From Peromyscus leucopus (Eukaryota; Chordata; Mammalia; Rodentia; Cricetidae): a stretch of DNA of 64,000 bases. Position numbers and translations under genes: made by a program. The notes below the pieces were generated by a model. It did not search any database. It was given only the letters and a program-made list of their open reading frames with translations, and was not told the origin of the DNA. Each line of letters starts with the position of its first letter. The first letter of the stretch is position 1. Positions 34,219-45,182 of this stretch are shown here, piece by piece. The stretch is taken from assembly GCF_004664715.2 (NCBI RefSeq), contig NC_051083.1:122640971-122704970 (forward strand). Reading direction: 5' to 3'.

Positions 34219-34590
34219 AAAGAATGTGCTCTTAAGCAGGCAGTGGTGGCGCATGCCACCAGCACTCAGGAGACTTGAGGCAGGCAGATCTTTGCGAGTT
34301 CAAGGCCAGCCTAGTCTACAGAGAGAGTCCAGAACAGCCAGAGCTACACAGAGAAACCCGGTCTTTTTTCTTTCTTTTGTTTTTTTGGTTTTTTTTTTTT
34401 TTTTTTTTTTTTTTTTGGTTTTTCAAGACAGAGTTTCTCTGTGTAGTTTTGGTGCCTGTCCTGGATCTCACTCTGTAGACCAGGCTGGCCTCTAACTCAG
34501 AGATCCGCCTGGCTCTGCCTTCCAAGTGCTGGGATTAAAGGCATGCGCCACCACCCAGCTCAAAACCCTGTCTTAAAAAAAACAAAACAA
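34219..34590 (+). repeat. B1 SINE with an inverted B1 in its tail
   Basis: Plus B1: CAGGCAGTGGTGGCGCATGC to GAGAAACCCGGTCTT, interrupted at 34366 and resumed AAAACCCTGTCTT(A)n at 34561. Confidence 0.9.
34366..34560 (-). repeat. B1 SINE inserted in opposite orientation
   Basis: Long T run, CAAGACAGAGTTTCTCTGTG, ending GCATGCGCCACCACCCAGC. AAAACCCGGTCTT/AAAACCCTGTCTT flank it. Confidence 0.9.
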
Positions 34591-34652
34591 AAAAAAAAAA
34601 ACAAAAAAAAAACCAACCTCTTAAACAAAGGTCTGACTCCCAGTTTTTTTAA

Positions 34653-34892
34653 ATAAATGACCACCAGGGCTAAAGAGATGACTCAGAATTCAAGAGAGCC
34701 TGTTTCTCTTCCAGAGGACCTGGGTTTAATTTCCAGCACCCACATGGTGGTCCATAACCATTTGTAACCCATGTAATCCAACACCCTCTTTTGCCTTCCA
34801 AGGGCACCAGACATATACACACACATAGGCAAAACACCCATGCACATAAAATAAAAATAAATAAATCTTTAAAAAATTTGAAATAAATGACC
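34653..34892 (+). repeat. B2/B3 SINE with target duplication
   Basis: GGGCTAAAGAGATGACTCAG to AAATCTTTAAAAAA, with AAATAAATGACCAC on both sides. Confidence 0.9.
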
Positions 34893-34899
34893 ACAAGTA

Positions 34900-35270
34900 C
34901 TCAAGATTATAAATCAGTACCCTGGACCTATGAAGTTTCTGAAGGTATCTATCTACTACATAAGCCACACAACAAGTACCCAATCACATAAGTCTGTATG
35001 GAATAGTGGTTTATTACCTCAACATTAATTTCATTTCAGTGCCCATTTTACTGTCCCAAATCATTGGAGTCATGATTTCAGAAACGAGTTTATGGACAAA
35101 GTTGTACAGCTATTTTAGGGACCTCAAGCTGCCTGATAACCCATCTTATTATCACCTTTTATAACCAGTCTTATTATCACCTTTTATAAACTCTAAATTT
35201 TATCATAGAAAACAAAGCACTGAAAACAAAAGAAAAAGAAAACAAAGCACCGAAAGGCAAGGCTGTACTC
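34900..35270. other. Unique-looking with a short tandem duplication
   Basis: A 22-bp unit (CTTATTATCACCTTTTATAA) is repeated at 35146-35189; otherwise nothing recognised. Confidence 0.6.
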
Positions 35271-35274
35271 TTCC

Positions 35275-35470
35275 TGCTATGTTATAGACTAGATGCTGGT
35301 GTCCCTTCCCTCTGAAATTTATATTCTGAAGTCCTAGCCCTCATTGTGATAGTATGATGAGACTTTGGGGAAGTTAATTAGGTAATGTGGGTATAAATAT
35401 GAGAAATGGGATTAGTATTCTTCATCTAAAACAAAAGCCAGGGCCTCTTCTACTTCATATACTGTTCAAG
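35275..35470 (+). repeat. Ancient MER/MLT-like relic
   Basis: GAAGTCCTAGCCCTCATTGTG, GATGAGACTTTGGGGAAG, TTAATTAGGTAATGTGGG, AATGGGATTAGTATTCTTC follow a common mammalian repeat; the family is uncertain. Confidence 0.45.
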
Positions 35471-35477
35471 AGGGCAA

Positions 35478-35585
35478 AGGCAGGCATGATGATGCCATGT
35501 CTATGATCCAACACTGAGAAGGTGGAGGCAGGGGAATCAGGAGTTTGAGACCAGCCTGGGCTACATGCAGACCTGACTCAATCAG
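35478..35585 (+). repeat. B1 relic
   Basis: AGGCATGATGATGCCATGTC, GAGACCAGCCTGGGCTACA. Confidence 0.75.
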
Positions 35586-35890
35586 TCAATCGATTAATCA
35601 ATCAGATACTAAACAATGGCTTCACATGAACATTGATCTTATATGTATATCATCTATCTCAAGAACAGAGCTTTTATCTTATAACCCTTTATAGCCCTTA
35701 ATAAGATGTAAGTATTCAAATAAAAGCTTATGACTCATAAAACATTTTCAGAAAAGAAGCCTAAGCTAGGTAGAGTAGCACATACCTACAGTCCCAGTTA
35801 CTTGAGAGGCTAGAGCCCCTCCTCTCCCTGTGTATGTGTGTGTGCATGCACACATCTGGGCATGTGGACAAAATGTCAGCCTTCACCTTG

Positions 35891-37972
35891 TGTCTTAACA
35901 TTTCTATTGCTGAGAAGAGACACCATAACCATGGCAACTCTTATAAAGGAAAACATCTAATTGGAGTGGCTCAGTTACAGTTTCAGAAGTTCAATCCATT
36001 ATCATCATGGCAGGAAGCATGGCAGCATGCAGGCAGACATGTACTGGATACAACTTGATCAGAAGGCAACTGTCACACTGGGAAGTATCTTGACCTCAAA
36101 GCCCACCTCCACAATGACATACCTCCTCCAACAAGACCACACCTGCTCCAACAACTTCAAATAGTGCCACACCCTCTGGGGCCATTTTCTTTCAAACCAC
36201 CATATTACACTCCCTGTCCCAAAGGCTTATAGCCATATCATAATGCGACAATGCATTTAGTTCAACTTCAAAAGTCCCCATAGCCTATCACAGTCTCGGT
36301 CTCAAGAATGTTTAAAAGTATAAAGTTAAAGTCTCTGAGATTCATGCAATCTCTTAACTGTAATCCCCTATAAAATCACAATCAAAAAACAGATTACATA
36401 CTTCCAACATACATGACACAAGATATACAGTACCATCCCAAAATGTAGGGAAGGGAGGAAAGTAAGGAAATACTGGACCAAAGCAAGACCAGCTAGCAAA
36501 CTCCAAATTCTGCACCCCCATGTCTGATGTCAAAATGCTCTTCAGATCTCCAATTCCTTTCAGCTCTGTTGACTGAAACACACTTATTTCTCTTGGGCTG
36601 GTTCCACTACCTGTTAGCAGCTCTCTTTGGCAGGTATCACACAGTTCTGGCATCTCCAACATCTTGGAGTCTCCAAGGCAATCCAGGCTTCAAATTCACA
36701 GCTCTACTAGGCCACCATTCAGGGACACCATAACATATGCCTGGCCTCACCAGCTTTCTTTAGGTGAGGAGGTAAATTCCATAACCCATTTCTTCTATCC
36801 TTAACTTTAAAGCCAGAACCATATGACCGAAGCTGCCATGTTCTGCTGGTTGCTAGGGGTAGAAAATGGCCCCCTAGCAATTACATCTTCAGCAGCTTTC
36901 TGTTTTTCACTACCTAAGCTTGCCTGTTCTGAAGCTTGCTCTATAGACCAGGCTGGCCTCAAACTCTGAGATCTGCAAGCCTCTGAATTCCCAGTGCTGG
37001 GATTAAAGGCTTGCACAATCACACCTGGCTCTAAGCTTTTCTTTAGTTCCTTTTCACAAGTTGGAAACTTAGCCAGGTGGATATTGCCCTGAGGTCATCA
37101 TTCCCTAATCTGTCTCTTTGAACAGAGGATTTAGCTCTATTCTACTTCCTGGTGCCCTTTTCCTCAATCTGTACATTTTGTATTTTATTTGCTCAGCTTG
37201 CCCTTTTTCATTATAAGTCTTCATCAGAGTGAACACTAATAACCACATGACAGAGCCTATACTATGCTATTTTGAAATTTCCTTTGCCAAGGGATTTAAT
37301 CCAAAACATCACTTTAGCCTAAAGCAAACTTTTCAGACAAGGGCAAAAGCAGGTGCATTCTACACCAAAATATCCCAAGACTGGTCTCTACAAACTAAAA
37401 TTTGTCTCCTCTGAAACCTCTTGAGCCAGCGTCTGGACAGTTCAAATCATTCTTAGCACCATTGTCTTCCATGATCCTACTAGTATAGCCCATTAAACAG
37501 CACTGAAAACATTCCACTGCTTTCATAACCCAAACTCTCAAAGTCCAAATTCCTCCAAACAATAGCATGGTCATGTTGGTCAGGCCTTTCACAGCAATAC
37601 CCCAGTCCCTGGTACCAACTTCTTAGTTAGGGTTTCTATTGCTGTGAAGAGACACCATGATCACAGCAACTCTTATAAAGAAAAACATTTAATTGGAGCT
37701 GGCTTACAGTTTCAGAGATTCAGTCCATTATCATCATGGTAGGGAGCATGGCAGCATGCAGGCAAACATGGTGCTGGATACATACAACTTGATCAGAAGG
37801 CAACAGGAAGTAGCCTTTCACACTGGGAAGTATCTTGAGCATATAGGAGACCTCCAACACTGCCTCCATAATGACACACTTCCTCCATCAAGACTATACC
37901 TACTCCAACAAGACCATACCTCCTAATAGTGGCCACTCCCTTTGGGGGCCATTTTCTTTTCAAACTACCACA
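35891..37972 (-). mobile_element. ERVL-type non-autonomous element, copy B
   Basis: Direct terminal repeats at 35891-36204 and 37620-37972. The minus strand shows a near-perfect tRNA-Leu primer site (TGGTACCAGGGACTGGGG, 37617-37600) after the 5' LTR and a purine tract (36220-36205) before the 3' LTR. It aligns with copy A (15672-17763) across its whole length, including the B1 fragment (here 36915-37030). The flanks CCTTG/TCTTG may be an imperfect 5-bp duplication, as expected for ERVL-class elements. No viral protein domain was recognised in the short internal frames. Confidence 0.82.
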
Positions 37973-37979
37973 TCTTGTT

Positions 37980-38582
37980 TGATACAGGTGCTCCTTCTGC
38001 TTTGGTAAGTGGGCTTCAGTAGAACCTCCCATCTCTGCCTCCAATCTCCCAGCAGGGTTGCACTGAGATTATAGACACTTGAACTACTGTATCTAGCTTT
38101 TATGGAGGTTCTGGGAATCTGAATTCAGGTCATTAATCAAGTGCTTTTACACACTGAGCCATCTTCCTAGCCTATGCTTTCTTTAAAATAAAGGAAACAG
38201 GGAAAGGAACTGAAGTAAATTAAGTTGTGTACAGACACCTTAATCCACATTGCCACAAAGTAGATTAATTGTGAAGCTTAAAGGACATCCCCACTGCTCT
38301 CACAATAGGTATAGCTTACATAATCTTCTCCACCCAGCTGTTATTTATTTGTGACAGTTCCCTACTGGTTTCTGCTCCCTAGTGATCTACTAGATTGCTG
38401 CAGAATTGTTACTTTTCCTTTACAACAGTAAATAGTCTGAAACTTGAGACTAACCAGAAATATATTTCTGGAGATTTCCCTAATTATTCAACTCAAAACT
38501 CATCCTGAAATAAAATAATATTTATAAGTATTGTCATAAATTTATTAGCCCAATAATTCAATGATTTCAATAATTTCTCTCC
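37980..38582. other. No recognised feature
   Basis: The first 180 bases may contain a worn minus SINE ending CACTGAGCCATCTTCCTAGCC; the rest looks unique. Confidence 0.4.
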
Positions 38583-38645
38583 ATATATATGTGTATGTGT
38601 ATATACATATACATACATATATATATGTATGTATATATATAGGAG
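38583..38645. repeat. AT-rich palindromic (TATG/CATA)n repeat
   Basis: TATATATGTGTATGTG then TATACATATACATACATATATATATG then TATATATATA; it can fold on itself. Confidence 0.85.
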
Positions 38646-38847
38646 GTATTACAATAAAAATACTCATCAGTGTGCTTCCTATATGGAATTATATTGCCTA
38701 AAAGGATCTTTATGCCTATGAACTAAAGTATATATAGAATGAGATATGAGAAAGGTGTAAATGAATATTGGGAACATGAACAAATATAAGGAACAAGGAG
38801 AGATCTGAGTAGTTATGAAAGTCCAAATAGAAATCCACGAACTTGGT

Positions 38848-38931
38848 GATACTCCAGAGAGGAAACCAGCAAGTGTTGACGCTAAACTGGCAGAAACATC
38901 AATACTTCCTGGCTCCCCCACTGGGTGCATC
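38848..38931 (-). ncRNA. Mir505: mir-505 precursor hairpin
   Basis: The minus strand carries an 84-nt hairpin that matches my memory of human MIR505 at almost every base. The 5p arm is at 38917-38896 (begins GGGAGCCAGGAAG), the loop at 38895-38882, and the 3p arm at 38881-38860 (begins CGTCAACACTTGC; seed GUCAACA). The two arms pair along nearly their full length. MIR505 is a conserved mammalian intronic miRNA of ATP11C on Xq27 and here is co-oriented with Atp11c, so it is presumably processed from the host intron. A plus-strand open frame across the same bases is an antisense shadow. Confidence 0.95.
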
Positions 38932-39200
38932 AATTTACTACCAGTAGGTTGCTCTTCTGCTGCAAGTGACAAAGAGGGAATACTGTCAACAATATGAAAA
39001 CTCATTATTGGGAAGCATGGTTGTGGTAGCACTGAAAAGGTATGATTTCTACTAGTATCAGATACAGACTTGACTCCAATACTGATTAGCTTACTGTCCT
39101 TGGAAGTAATTTTCTTTCAATATCAATATTTCATAGCAGCCTTCAAACAGGGTTGAGATTTATTTCACAACACAACTGCAAATCCTTCATGATCTGCAAT
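38932..39200. other. Sequence upstream of mir-505
   Basis: Unique-looking; part of the primary miRNA transcript and Atp11c intron. Nothing further recognised. Confidence 0.4.
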
Positions 39201-39204
39201 TCCT

Positions 39205-39352
39205 CTGCCCTATGCTCTTATATTTGGATATGTGAGACAGGGTCTCCTCTTGCTCAGGCTATCCTAGAACTCAATGTACAGCTGAAGTTGGGCTTTGAGC
39301 TCATTATCCTCCCATCACTGGGTTTGTAGGCATGAACCACCATGCCTGTCTT
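39205..39352 (-). repeat. B1-related relic
   Basis: GTGAGACAGGGTCTCCTCTT and GGCATGAACCACCATGCCTG. Confidence 0.7.
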
Positions 39353-39461
39353 GTTCTGCCTTTATACTACCTTATATTCTTAGTACTAAATACTAAGTAA
39401 GGGTTATTCTGAATGCAGATAAATTACACTTACCACAGTGAGTAAAATGACATAAAGCAAA

Positions 39462-39602
39462 TGGGCATGGTGGCACATATCTACAACCCCATCACTTGGG
39501 AAACTAAAGCAGGAGGATTCAGCATTCGAGGTCAGCATGGGCTAAATAATGAGCCCAGGTCACTCTGAGCTATAGAGACAACCCTATCTCAAAAACAAAT
39601 TT
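39462..39602 (+). repeat. B1 relic
   Basis: AAATGGGCATGGTGGCACAT, GAGGTCAGCATGGGCTAAAT. Confidence 0.78.
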
Positions 39603-40055
39603 GAAAAAGTAATACAAAGCTCTCCTAGAGTTAACATTGCATCTTTGGTTTTCAAAGCAGATCTGATGTGTTAGTGACATTAGAAAATGTGTTATCAACT
39701 GTACTTAACAAAAACCATACAAATGTACTTATAATGTTAAAAGCTGAAAACTGTATATTAATTACAGTTTTACGAAATGCCAAGAAAAGGGAATGGTTTA
39801 CAGGTTCTCTTTCTGATGAATAGAGAAAAATAGTTTCAGTAAAGGGCAAACTTTTTCTGGCCACTTAATGGGACACATAATTATTATTTTTTTGCTCATC
39901 CAAAATAATAGCATAACACACTATTGAGTGAAAAGGATATTATTTATTATTTTCCTCTGCTATATGCTTTTTTTTTTAGCTTAGTCTAAAACATAGAGGC
40001 TTCTTATTGTCTGCTTTTTCAACTGATAATTACTCAGTTTGTGTTTGTTAATTCA
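39603..40055. other. No recognised feature
   Basis: AT-rich unique-looking sequence. Confidence 0.4.
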
Positions 40056-40057
40056 GT

Positions 40058-40260
40058 TCAAAACAATTATAAGCTGGGCGGTGGTGGCGCATGCCTTTAA
40101 TCCCAGCACTCGGGAGGCAGAGGCAGGCGGATCTCTGTGAGTTCGAGGCCAGCCTGGACTACCAAGTGAGTTCCAGGAAAGACGCAAAGCTACACAGAGA
40201 AACCGTCTCGAAAAACCAAAAAAAAAAAGAAAGAAAGAAAGAAAAAAAAACAATTATAAG
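40058..40260 (+). repeat. Young B1 SINE with target duplication
   Basis: GCTGGGCGGTGGTGGCGCAT to AAGACGCAAAGCTACACAG, A-rich tail, with AAAACAATTATAAG on both sides. It retains CpGs and is one of the least diverged B1 copies here. Confidence 0.95.
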
Positions 40261-41085
40261 TACTTACTGAGCATCTTTGGTTTACCTGTGTTTAGTGTAA
40301 AATCATTGTCAAAAACAGTTTTGATTTTTCCAAGAATATATTGGTGAAGAGGACTAGACTAGGCAAGTATTGCCACATTAATACTTCAAGATAATGTGGA
40401 CTAGAGGAGCCTAAGAAGCAAATAGTATCTCCTTGAACCAGGTAAATTTCTTCACCCTCTCACATTATATTAAATATTTTGGGTACAATGTCTGTACATT
40501 ACAAATACAAATCAACTTCCTAAACCAGATATTGTTAATCCAACACCATCTAAAAACTGCACCTTTTATAATAAAAAAGTCAACCAAACTGGCAATCTAT
40601 CCAAATTGCAGTAATTGAGGGGCTGCCTGCCAATGTGGATAGGGCATCCTGTGCCCATATCTGCAGTGCTGAACACTCATTCATCATTAATCTGCAGAAG
40701 TACTAACATATACTGCAGCTGTACTAATATATTTGCTTTATGATCATTGCTGATCTTCACTTACACCAGGTCAGAAAATAAACCATGAGTGAATAGAAAT
40801 AACTTATGAAGTACATCTAGTTCACCTGGAAAGTCATCCATCCAGAGAAAGTATCCCATTTCAGGGATTTCTGACATCTCAGAAGTTATCTTTTTGAAGC
40901 ATTACAGATATGCAGGAAACTCAACAACATCAGGAAGAAAAAAAAGTATTTTTATTTTCTATCTTATATGTCTGCCCTCTTTGAAAGAACTGATCAAGCA
41001 TGGTTGATAAGCAATCAGCTTTGACTTCTTCCATTCAACAAAACAGCATTTGAATTTGCAAAACAAGCTAATTCTTTGAACATCA
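40261..41085. other. No recognised feature
   Basis: Unique-looking AT-rich intron. Confidence 0.4.
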
Positions 41086-41089
41086 TGAA

Positions 41090-41228
41090 GGCAAAGGTTT
41101 TCTTCCAGGGGCCACTGGTCATACTGCCCCACAGGGTGGTCCAACACCTGTTCTGGCTTCCACAAGCACTAGGCACACAGACATACATGCACACAAAACA
41201 CCCATACCCATAAAATTAAAAAATAATG
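41090..41228 (+). repeat. B2/B3 SINE 3' part
   Basis: CAACACCTGTTCTGGCTTCC and ACAAAACACCCATACCCATA. Confidence 0.8.
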
Positions 41229-41234
41229 GAAATA

Positions 41235-41360
41235 GTTGGTCTTACATACACCTTTAATGTTAGCACGCAGGAAGCAAGTGGATTACTATGATTTAGAAGC
41301 CTGCCTGTTCCATTCCAGGCCACTCAGGGCTACATACATGGTGAGACCTTTACTAAAAAA
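41235..41360 (+). repeat. B1 relic
   Basis: TTGGTCTTACATACACCTTT and CAGGGCTACATACATGGTG, A-rich tail leading into the microsatellite. Confidence 0.75.
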
Positions 41361-41438
41361 AAAAAAAGAAAGGAAGGAAGGAGGGAGGGAAGGAGGAAGG
41401 AGAAAGAAAGAAAGAAAGAAAAGAAAGAAAGAAAAGAA

Positions 41439-41506
<68 letters not shown>

Positions 41507-41612
41507 GAAAGGAAGGAAGGAAGGAAGGAAGGAAGGAAGGAAGGAAGGAAGGAAGGAAGGAAGGAAGGAAGGAAGGAAGGAAGGAAGGAAGGAAGGAAAG
41601 GAAGAAAGAAAA
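41355..41612 (+). repeat. (GAAA)n(GGAA)n polypurine microsatellite
   Basis: About 250 bp that are purine-only on the plus strand: GAAA units to about 41512, then GGAA units to about 41600. The long frames across it on both strands are artefacts of the repeat. Confidence 0.97.
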
Positions 41613-41627
41613 ACAGAGGCTAAGCGT

Positions 41628-41818
41628 TAAGAGCACTACCTCGCCAGGCTGTGGTGGCACATGCCTTTAATCCCAGCACTCAGGAGGCAGAGGCAGGTGG
41701 ATCTTTGTGAGTTGAAGGCCAGCTTGGTCTACAGAGCAAGATCCAGGAAAGGCGCAAAGCTACACAGAGAAACCCTGTCTTGAAAAATGAGGAAAACAAA
41801 AAAGAGCACTACCTCAGC
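41628..41818 (+). repeat. B1 SINE with target duplication
   Basis: GCCAGGCTGTGGTGGCACAT to AAAGGCGCAAAGCTACACAG, with AAGAGCACTACCTC on both sides. Confidence 0.95.
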
Positions 41819-41919
41819 TGGAAATGTGCCTAACAGGTATCTTTGCTGCAAGCAGCTGTGTGGAAGCTCTGAGATAGCAGATAGAAGATTTACACGTAAG
41901 ATTGTTTAACCACCATAAA

Positions 41920-42060
41920 AATTAAAATAAGTTTCTAACCCCCGTCCCAAAAAAAGAGCACTCTGCCTGATTTTCCAGAGGAACCAGGCTCAATATCCAT
42001 ACAGAGACAAAACATTCATACACTGAAAAATAAAAATAAATTTTAAAATGAAGGTTGCAA
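41920..42060 (+). repeat. B2-like SINE fragments
   Basis: GAGCACTCTGCCTGATTTTC, CCAGAGGAACCAGGCTCA and AAAATAAAAATAAATTTT. Confidence 0.65.
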
Positions 42061-42194
42061 TATTAGCAATAATACTAACAAAGTCAACAAAGAAACTCTT
42101 ACTGAAGGCATTCAGGAGACACTCTCAGTTTTGGATTGTTTAATCAATGAAGAAATACTTGGGGAGAAAAATCTGTTTCTCCCTGTGTAAAGAT

Positions 42195-42365
42195 ATATTT
42201 CAAGTCAGACATGGTAACACATGCCTGTAATCTCAGCACTTGGGGGAGGCCCAGGAAGGAAGATTTCAGAAGTTTGAGACTAGCCTAGAAGTACAAAGTT
42301 AATAGGTTAATCAAGGTTACCCGGCAAGACTCTTTCAAAGAGAGGAGAGGGGAGTGAAAGGGAGA
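42195..42365 (+). repeat. B1 relic
   Basis: AGTCAGACATGGTAACACATGCC, CTCAGCACTTGGGGGAGGC. Confidence 0.8.
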
Positions 42366-42689
42366 AATGAGACTTACTGATTTATCTTTTTCCCCCCAAG
42401 TTGCAGTGGATCACTCCTAAATAGGTTTCTCACTTTGCAAAAGGGTCAGTCTAACAACTATTTTCAAAAGAACAATTTACCAAGCATATCAAAGGCACCA
42501 GTTATAATCAAATTTTTATCTGTCATCAAACCACTAGAAAATAATAAATTATACAATCTATTTTTGGTATCAAAACAAATAAATGGCATATGACATTAAC
42601 TAATTCATAAAGATCAAATTTTGTGGGATACCACAAATTATACAATTATAGTTGTCTTACCTTCTTTAGCTATAGTTATGAATATAACA

Positions 42690-42800
42690 AAGCATCTCAG
42701 TATAGGCATCTTGTCTGCATTGCTCATGATATATTCCCCAGGACCTACCATAAGGCCCAATAAACAGTAGCTCCTTAGTATTTGTTAAATGAAACAATGC
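42690..42800 (+). repeat. L2 3' end relic
   Basis: CCAGGACCTACCATAAGGCC, CAGTAGCTCCTTAGTATTTG, TTAAATGAA match the L2 terminal block. Confidence 0.65.
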
Positions 42801-43039
42801 CCCCTATACCATAAATTGACTAAATCACCTACAAAAGAATATATTATCATCAGTATAGTTTCAGCATTTGATGTATATATTGTAATTCCTAGAAAACAAC
42901 TAATTGGTGTGTGGTTTACTCACCCTCATGCCCATGAACTACAACTCCTCATTCTTAACATCATTTCACTCTGAACAAGAACAGGGCTCACTATAAATCA
43001 CTGCTCCTAAGTAAAGATTATTATCTATGTGAAACACTG

Positions 43040-43105
43040 AAAAGCTATTTTCTCAACAGTTATTCATTAAACATCTACTAAGTACCAAGTATAGTGTTAA
43101 AAGCC
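43040..43105 (+). repeat. L2 fragment
   Basis: ATTAAACATCTACTAAGTACC and AAGTATAGTGTTAAAAG. Confidence 0.5.
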
Positions 43106-43309
43106 ACCCCCGATTCCTGACAGTTTGGAACACCCTTTCTCTATTGCGGTTTGTCCTCCTACTATCTAGAAAAATTTAATTTATTACATACAATATATGC
43201 CCTAGGGATTGGGGCTTCTTTCCCACTTGAGAAAGGCTAGTGTAGAAAGCATATAAATTAATAGGTAATTATAATGAATGCAATATGGTAAAAAGGTTGC
43301 TTTTGGGTA

Positions 43310-43345
43310 GGGGTAAGTATATATAATGTAAGTATATATAATGTA
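43310..43345. repeat. Two-copy 17-bp AT-rich tandem repeat
   Basis: TAAGTATATATAATG is repeated twice. Confidence 0.7.
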
Positions 43346-43567
43346 TAGATCTATGTTAATATTCACATAAATGCAAAAATATTGCAATACATACAAATTT
43401 CAAATATGCAGACATATTTGAAAACACAGCAAAATAAAATGAGTGTATTTGACATTCAGCAATATCAGTATAAGTTTATTAGGGAAATGAAACAGAAAAA
43501 AAAAACTTGTAATTACTCTTATTTCACAAGGAAGCCAAAAACTTTCTTGCTTCTGGAACAAAAAGCA

Positions 43568-43790
43568 GTTACTTGAATTATTTTGTTTCTTTGTTTGTTT
43601 CGTTTTTTTGTTTTGTTTTTTCCAGACAGGGTCTCTTTGTGTAGCTTTGCAACTTTCCTGGAACTCACTCTGTAGCCCAGGTTGGCTTCAAGCTCACAAA
43701 GATCCGCCTGCCTCTGACTCCTGAGTGCTGGGATTAAAGGCGTGCCCCGCCACCCCACCTCCCACCCCCCCCCCTTGAATTATTTTGTTA
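43568..43790 (-). repeat. B1 SINE with target duplication
   Basis: CCAGACAGGGTCTCTTTGTG to GATTAAAGGCGTGCCCCGCC; CTTGAATTATTTTGTT lies on both sides. A C-run at 43766-43776 is at the 5' end of the SINE. Confidence 0.92.
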
Positions 43791-43799
43791 ACTGCCTTT

Positions 43800-44540
43800 A
43801 TACATTTTGTTTTATTAAAGTAGCCTTACCCTGGACTCAAAGTAATAAATCAGCTACCTATTTCACTAAATTTTATTCTGCATTTTTAGCCTTATTTAAA
43901 TTTTTCATTCTTCTTGATATAGCCTAATCTTCCCCAGTCTCTTTGGTAAGGCATTTTCTTTATAGAACCAATACAATTTAAGTAATTCTAAAAATCAGTG
44001 ATACTTATTTACTCTAGTTTTCCACATTACTACTCAACATTACTACTCAACACTACTACTAAGCTTTTATTATCAATAACCTGTACTGCCTAATATCCCT
44101 TCAACAAATTAAATTGACAGCACCCACTCAACAAAATCACCTAATTTACTTTATCAAGACATTTTATTTGAACTTTTAGCAAGAAATAATTTAATAAACT
44201 AAAAGAGAGAAATTTGTGACAGAATGTCAATAAGCCTTTTAAGCCTATGGATTACAAAACTTTATACAAAACTATAAAATTCCTATAACCACTACAAATT
44301 TTATTAAAAGACAGGATGACATCAAAGTCCATGAACTTTGCATCTTATATTTCAACTATCAGGACTTCCAATTAAATATGTCTTTGAAGCAAATTAATTG
44401 AAGAGGCAAATCTATGATTACATATTTGTTGTTTTTATAGAGATGTTGACTAGGAACGAGTAGTGCTCTTAAGACGTCCCCACAGGTCTAACTCCCAAAA
44501 TGCTGTACACTAAATCCACTAATCTCCTTCCACCTCAAAC
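43800..44540. other. No recognised feature
   Basis: AT-rich unique-looking sequence with a small (TTACTACTCAACA)n tandem at 44028-44060. Confidence 0.45.
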
Positions 44541-44544
44541 TGTC

Positions 44545-44940
44545 AAAACCTGGGCATAATGGTGCAAGTCTGTAATCCCAGCACTAAGAAGTCTAAGACA
44601 GTGGATGCAGAAGTAAGAAACTAGATGTTGTGGCACATGCTTTTGATCCCAACACTCCAGAGGCAGAGGCTGGTGGATCTCTATGAATTCAAGACTAGCT
44701 TAGTCTACACAGTGAGTTCTAGGATAACTGGAGATAGATAAAAGATCCTGTCTCAAAACAACAAACAAACAAACAAGCAAAAACCCACAAAAAGCTGTCA
44801 AAAGGAAACTGATACTGGCAATTGTAGAAAACACCTGCAATCCTAGGACTTGGAAAGTGGAAGCAAGGATCAGGAATTCAAGATCACTGAGTTTAAGGCC
44901 ATCTGCAGCACTACATGAGACCCTGTCTCAGAAAATTTTT
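44545..44940 (+). repeat. Cluster of three B1-related relics
   Basis: Starts near 44545 (CTGGGCATAATGGTGCAAGT), 44615 (AACTAGATGTTGTGGCACAT) and 44815 (GGCAATTGTAGAAAACACCTGC). Confidence 0.75.
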
Positions 44941-45012
44941 TAAGAGTTGCAATTTATCAGAAAGGGCAATTATTGGTGGCAAAGATGTCATGCCATGGCC
45001 ATATCTTTTAAA

Positions 45013-45182
45013 AGTACAATTAATTGAGCCAGGCGGTGGTGGCACACGCCTTTAATCCCAGCACTTGAGAGTTCAAGGCCAGCCTGGTATACAAAGCAAG
45101 TTCCAGGTCAGCCAGGAATGTTACACAGAGAAATCCTGTCACGAAAAATCAAAAAAAAAAAAAAAAAAAGTACAATTAATCA
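45013..45182 (+). repeat. B1 SINE with internal deletion and target duplication
   Basis: GCCAGGCGGTGGTGGCACAC goes directly from AGCACTTGA to GAGTTCAAGG. AAAAGTACAATTAAT lies on both sides. Confidence 0.92.

Noticed and set aside
38815..38997. 60-codon plus-strand frame over mir-505
   Set aside because: It is the antisense of the miRNA hairpin; the conservation belongs to the hairpin.
38679..39032. 117-codon minus-strand frame over mir-505
   Set aside because: It spans the hairpin and flanking intron with no domain; an intronic chance frame.
41236..41670. Long frames rich in Lys/Glu/Arg (plus) and Phe/Leu/Ser (minus)
   Set aside because: Produced entirely by the GAAA/GGAA microsatellite.
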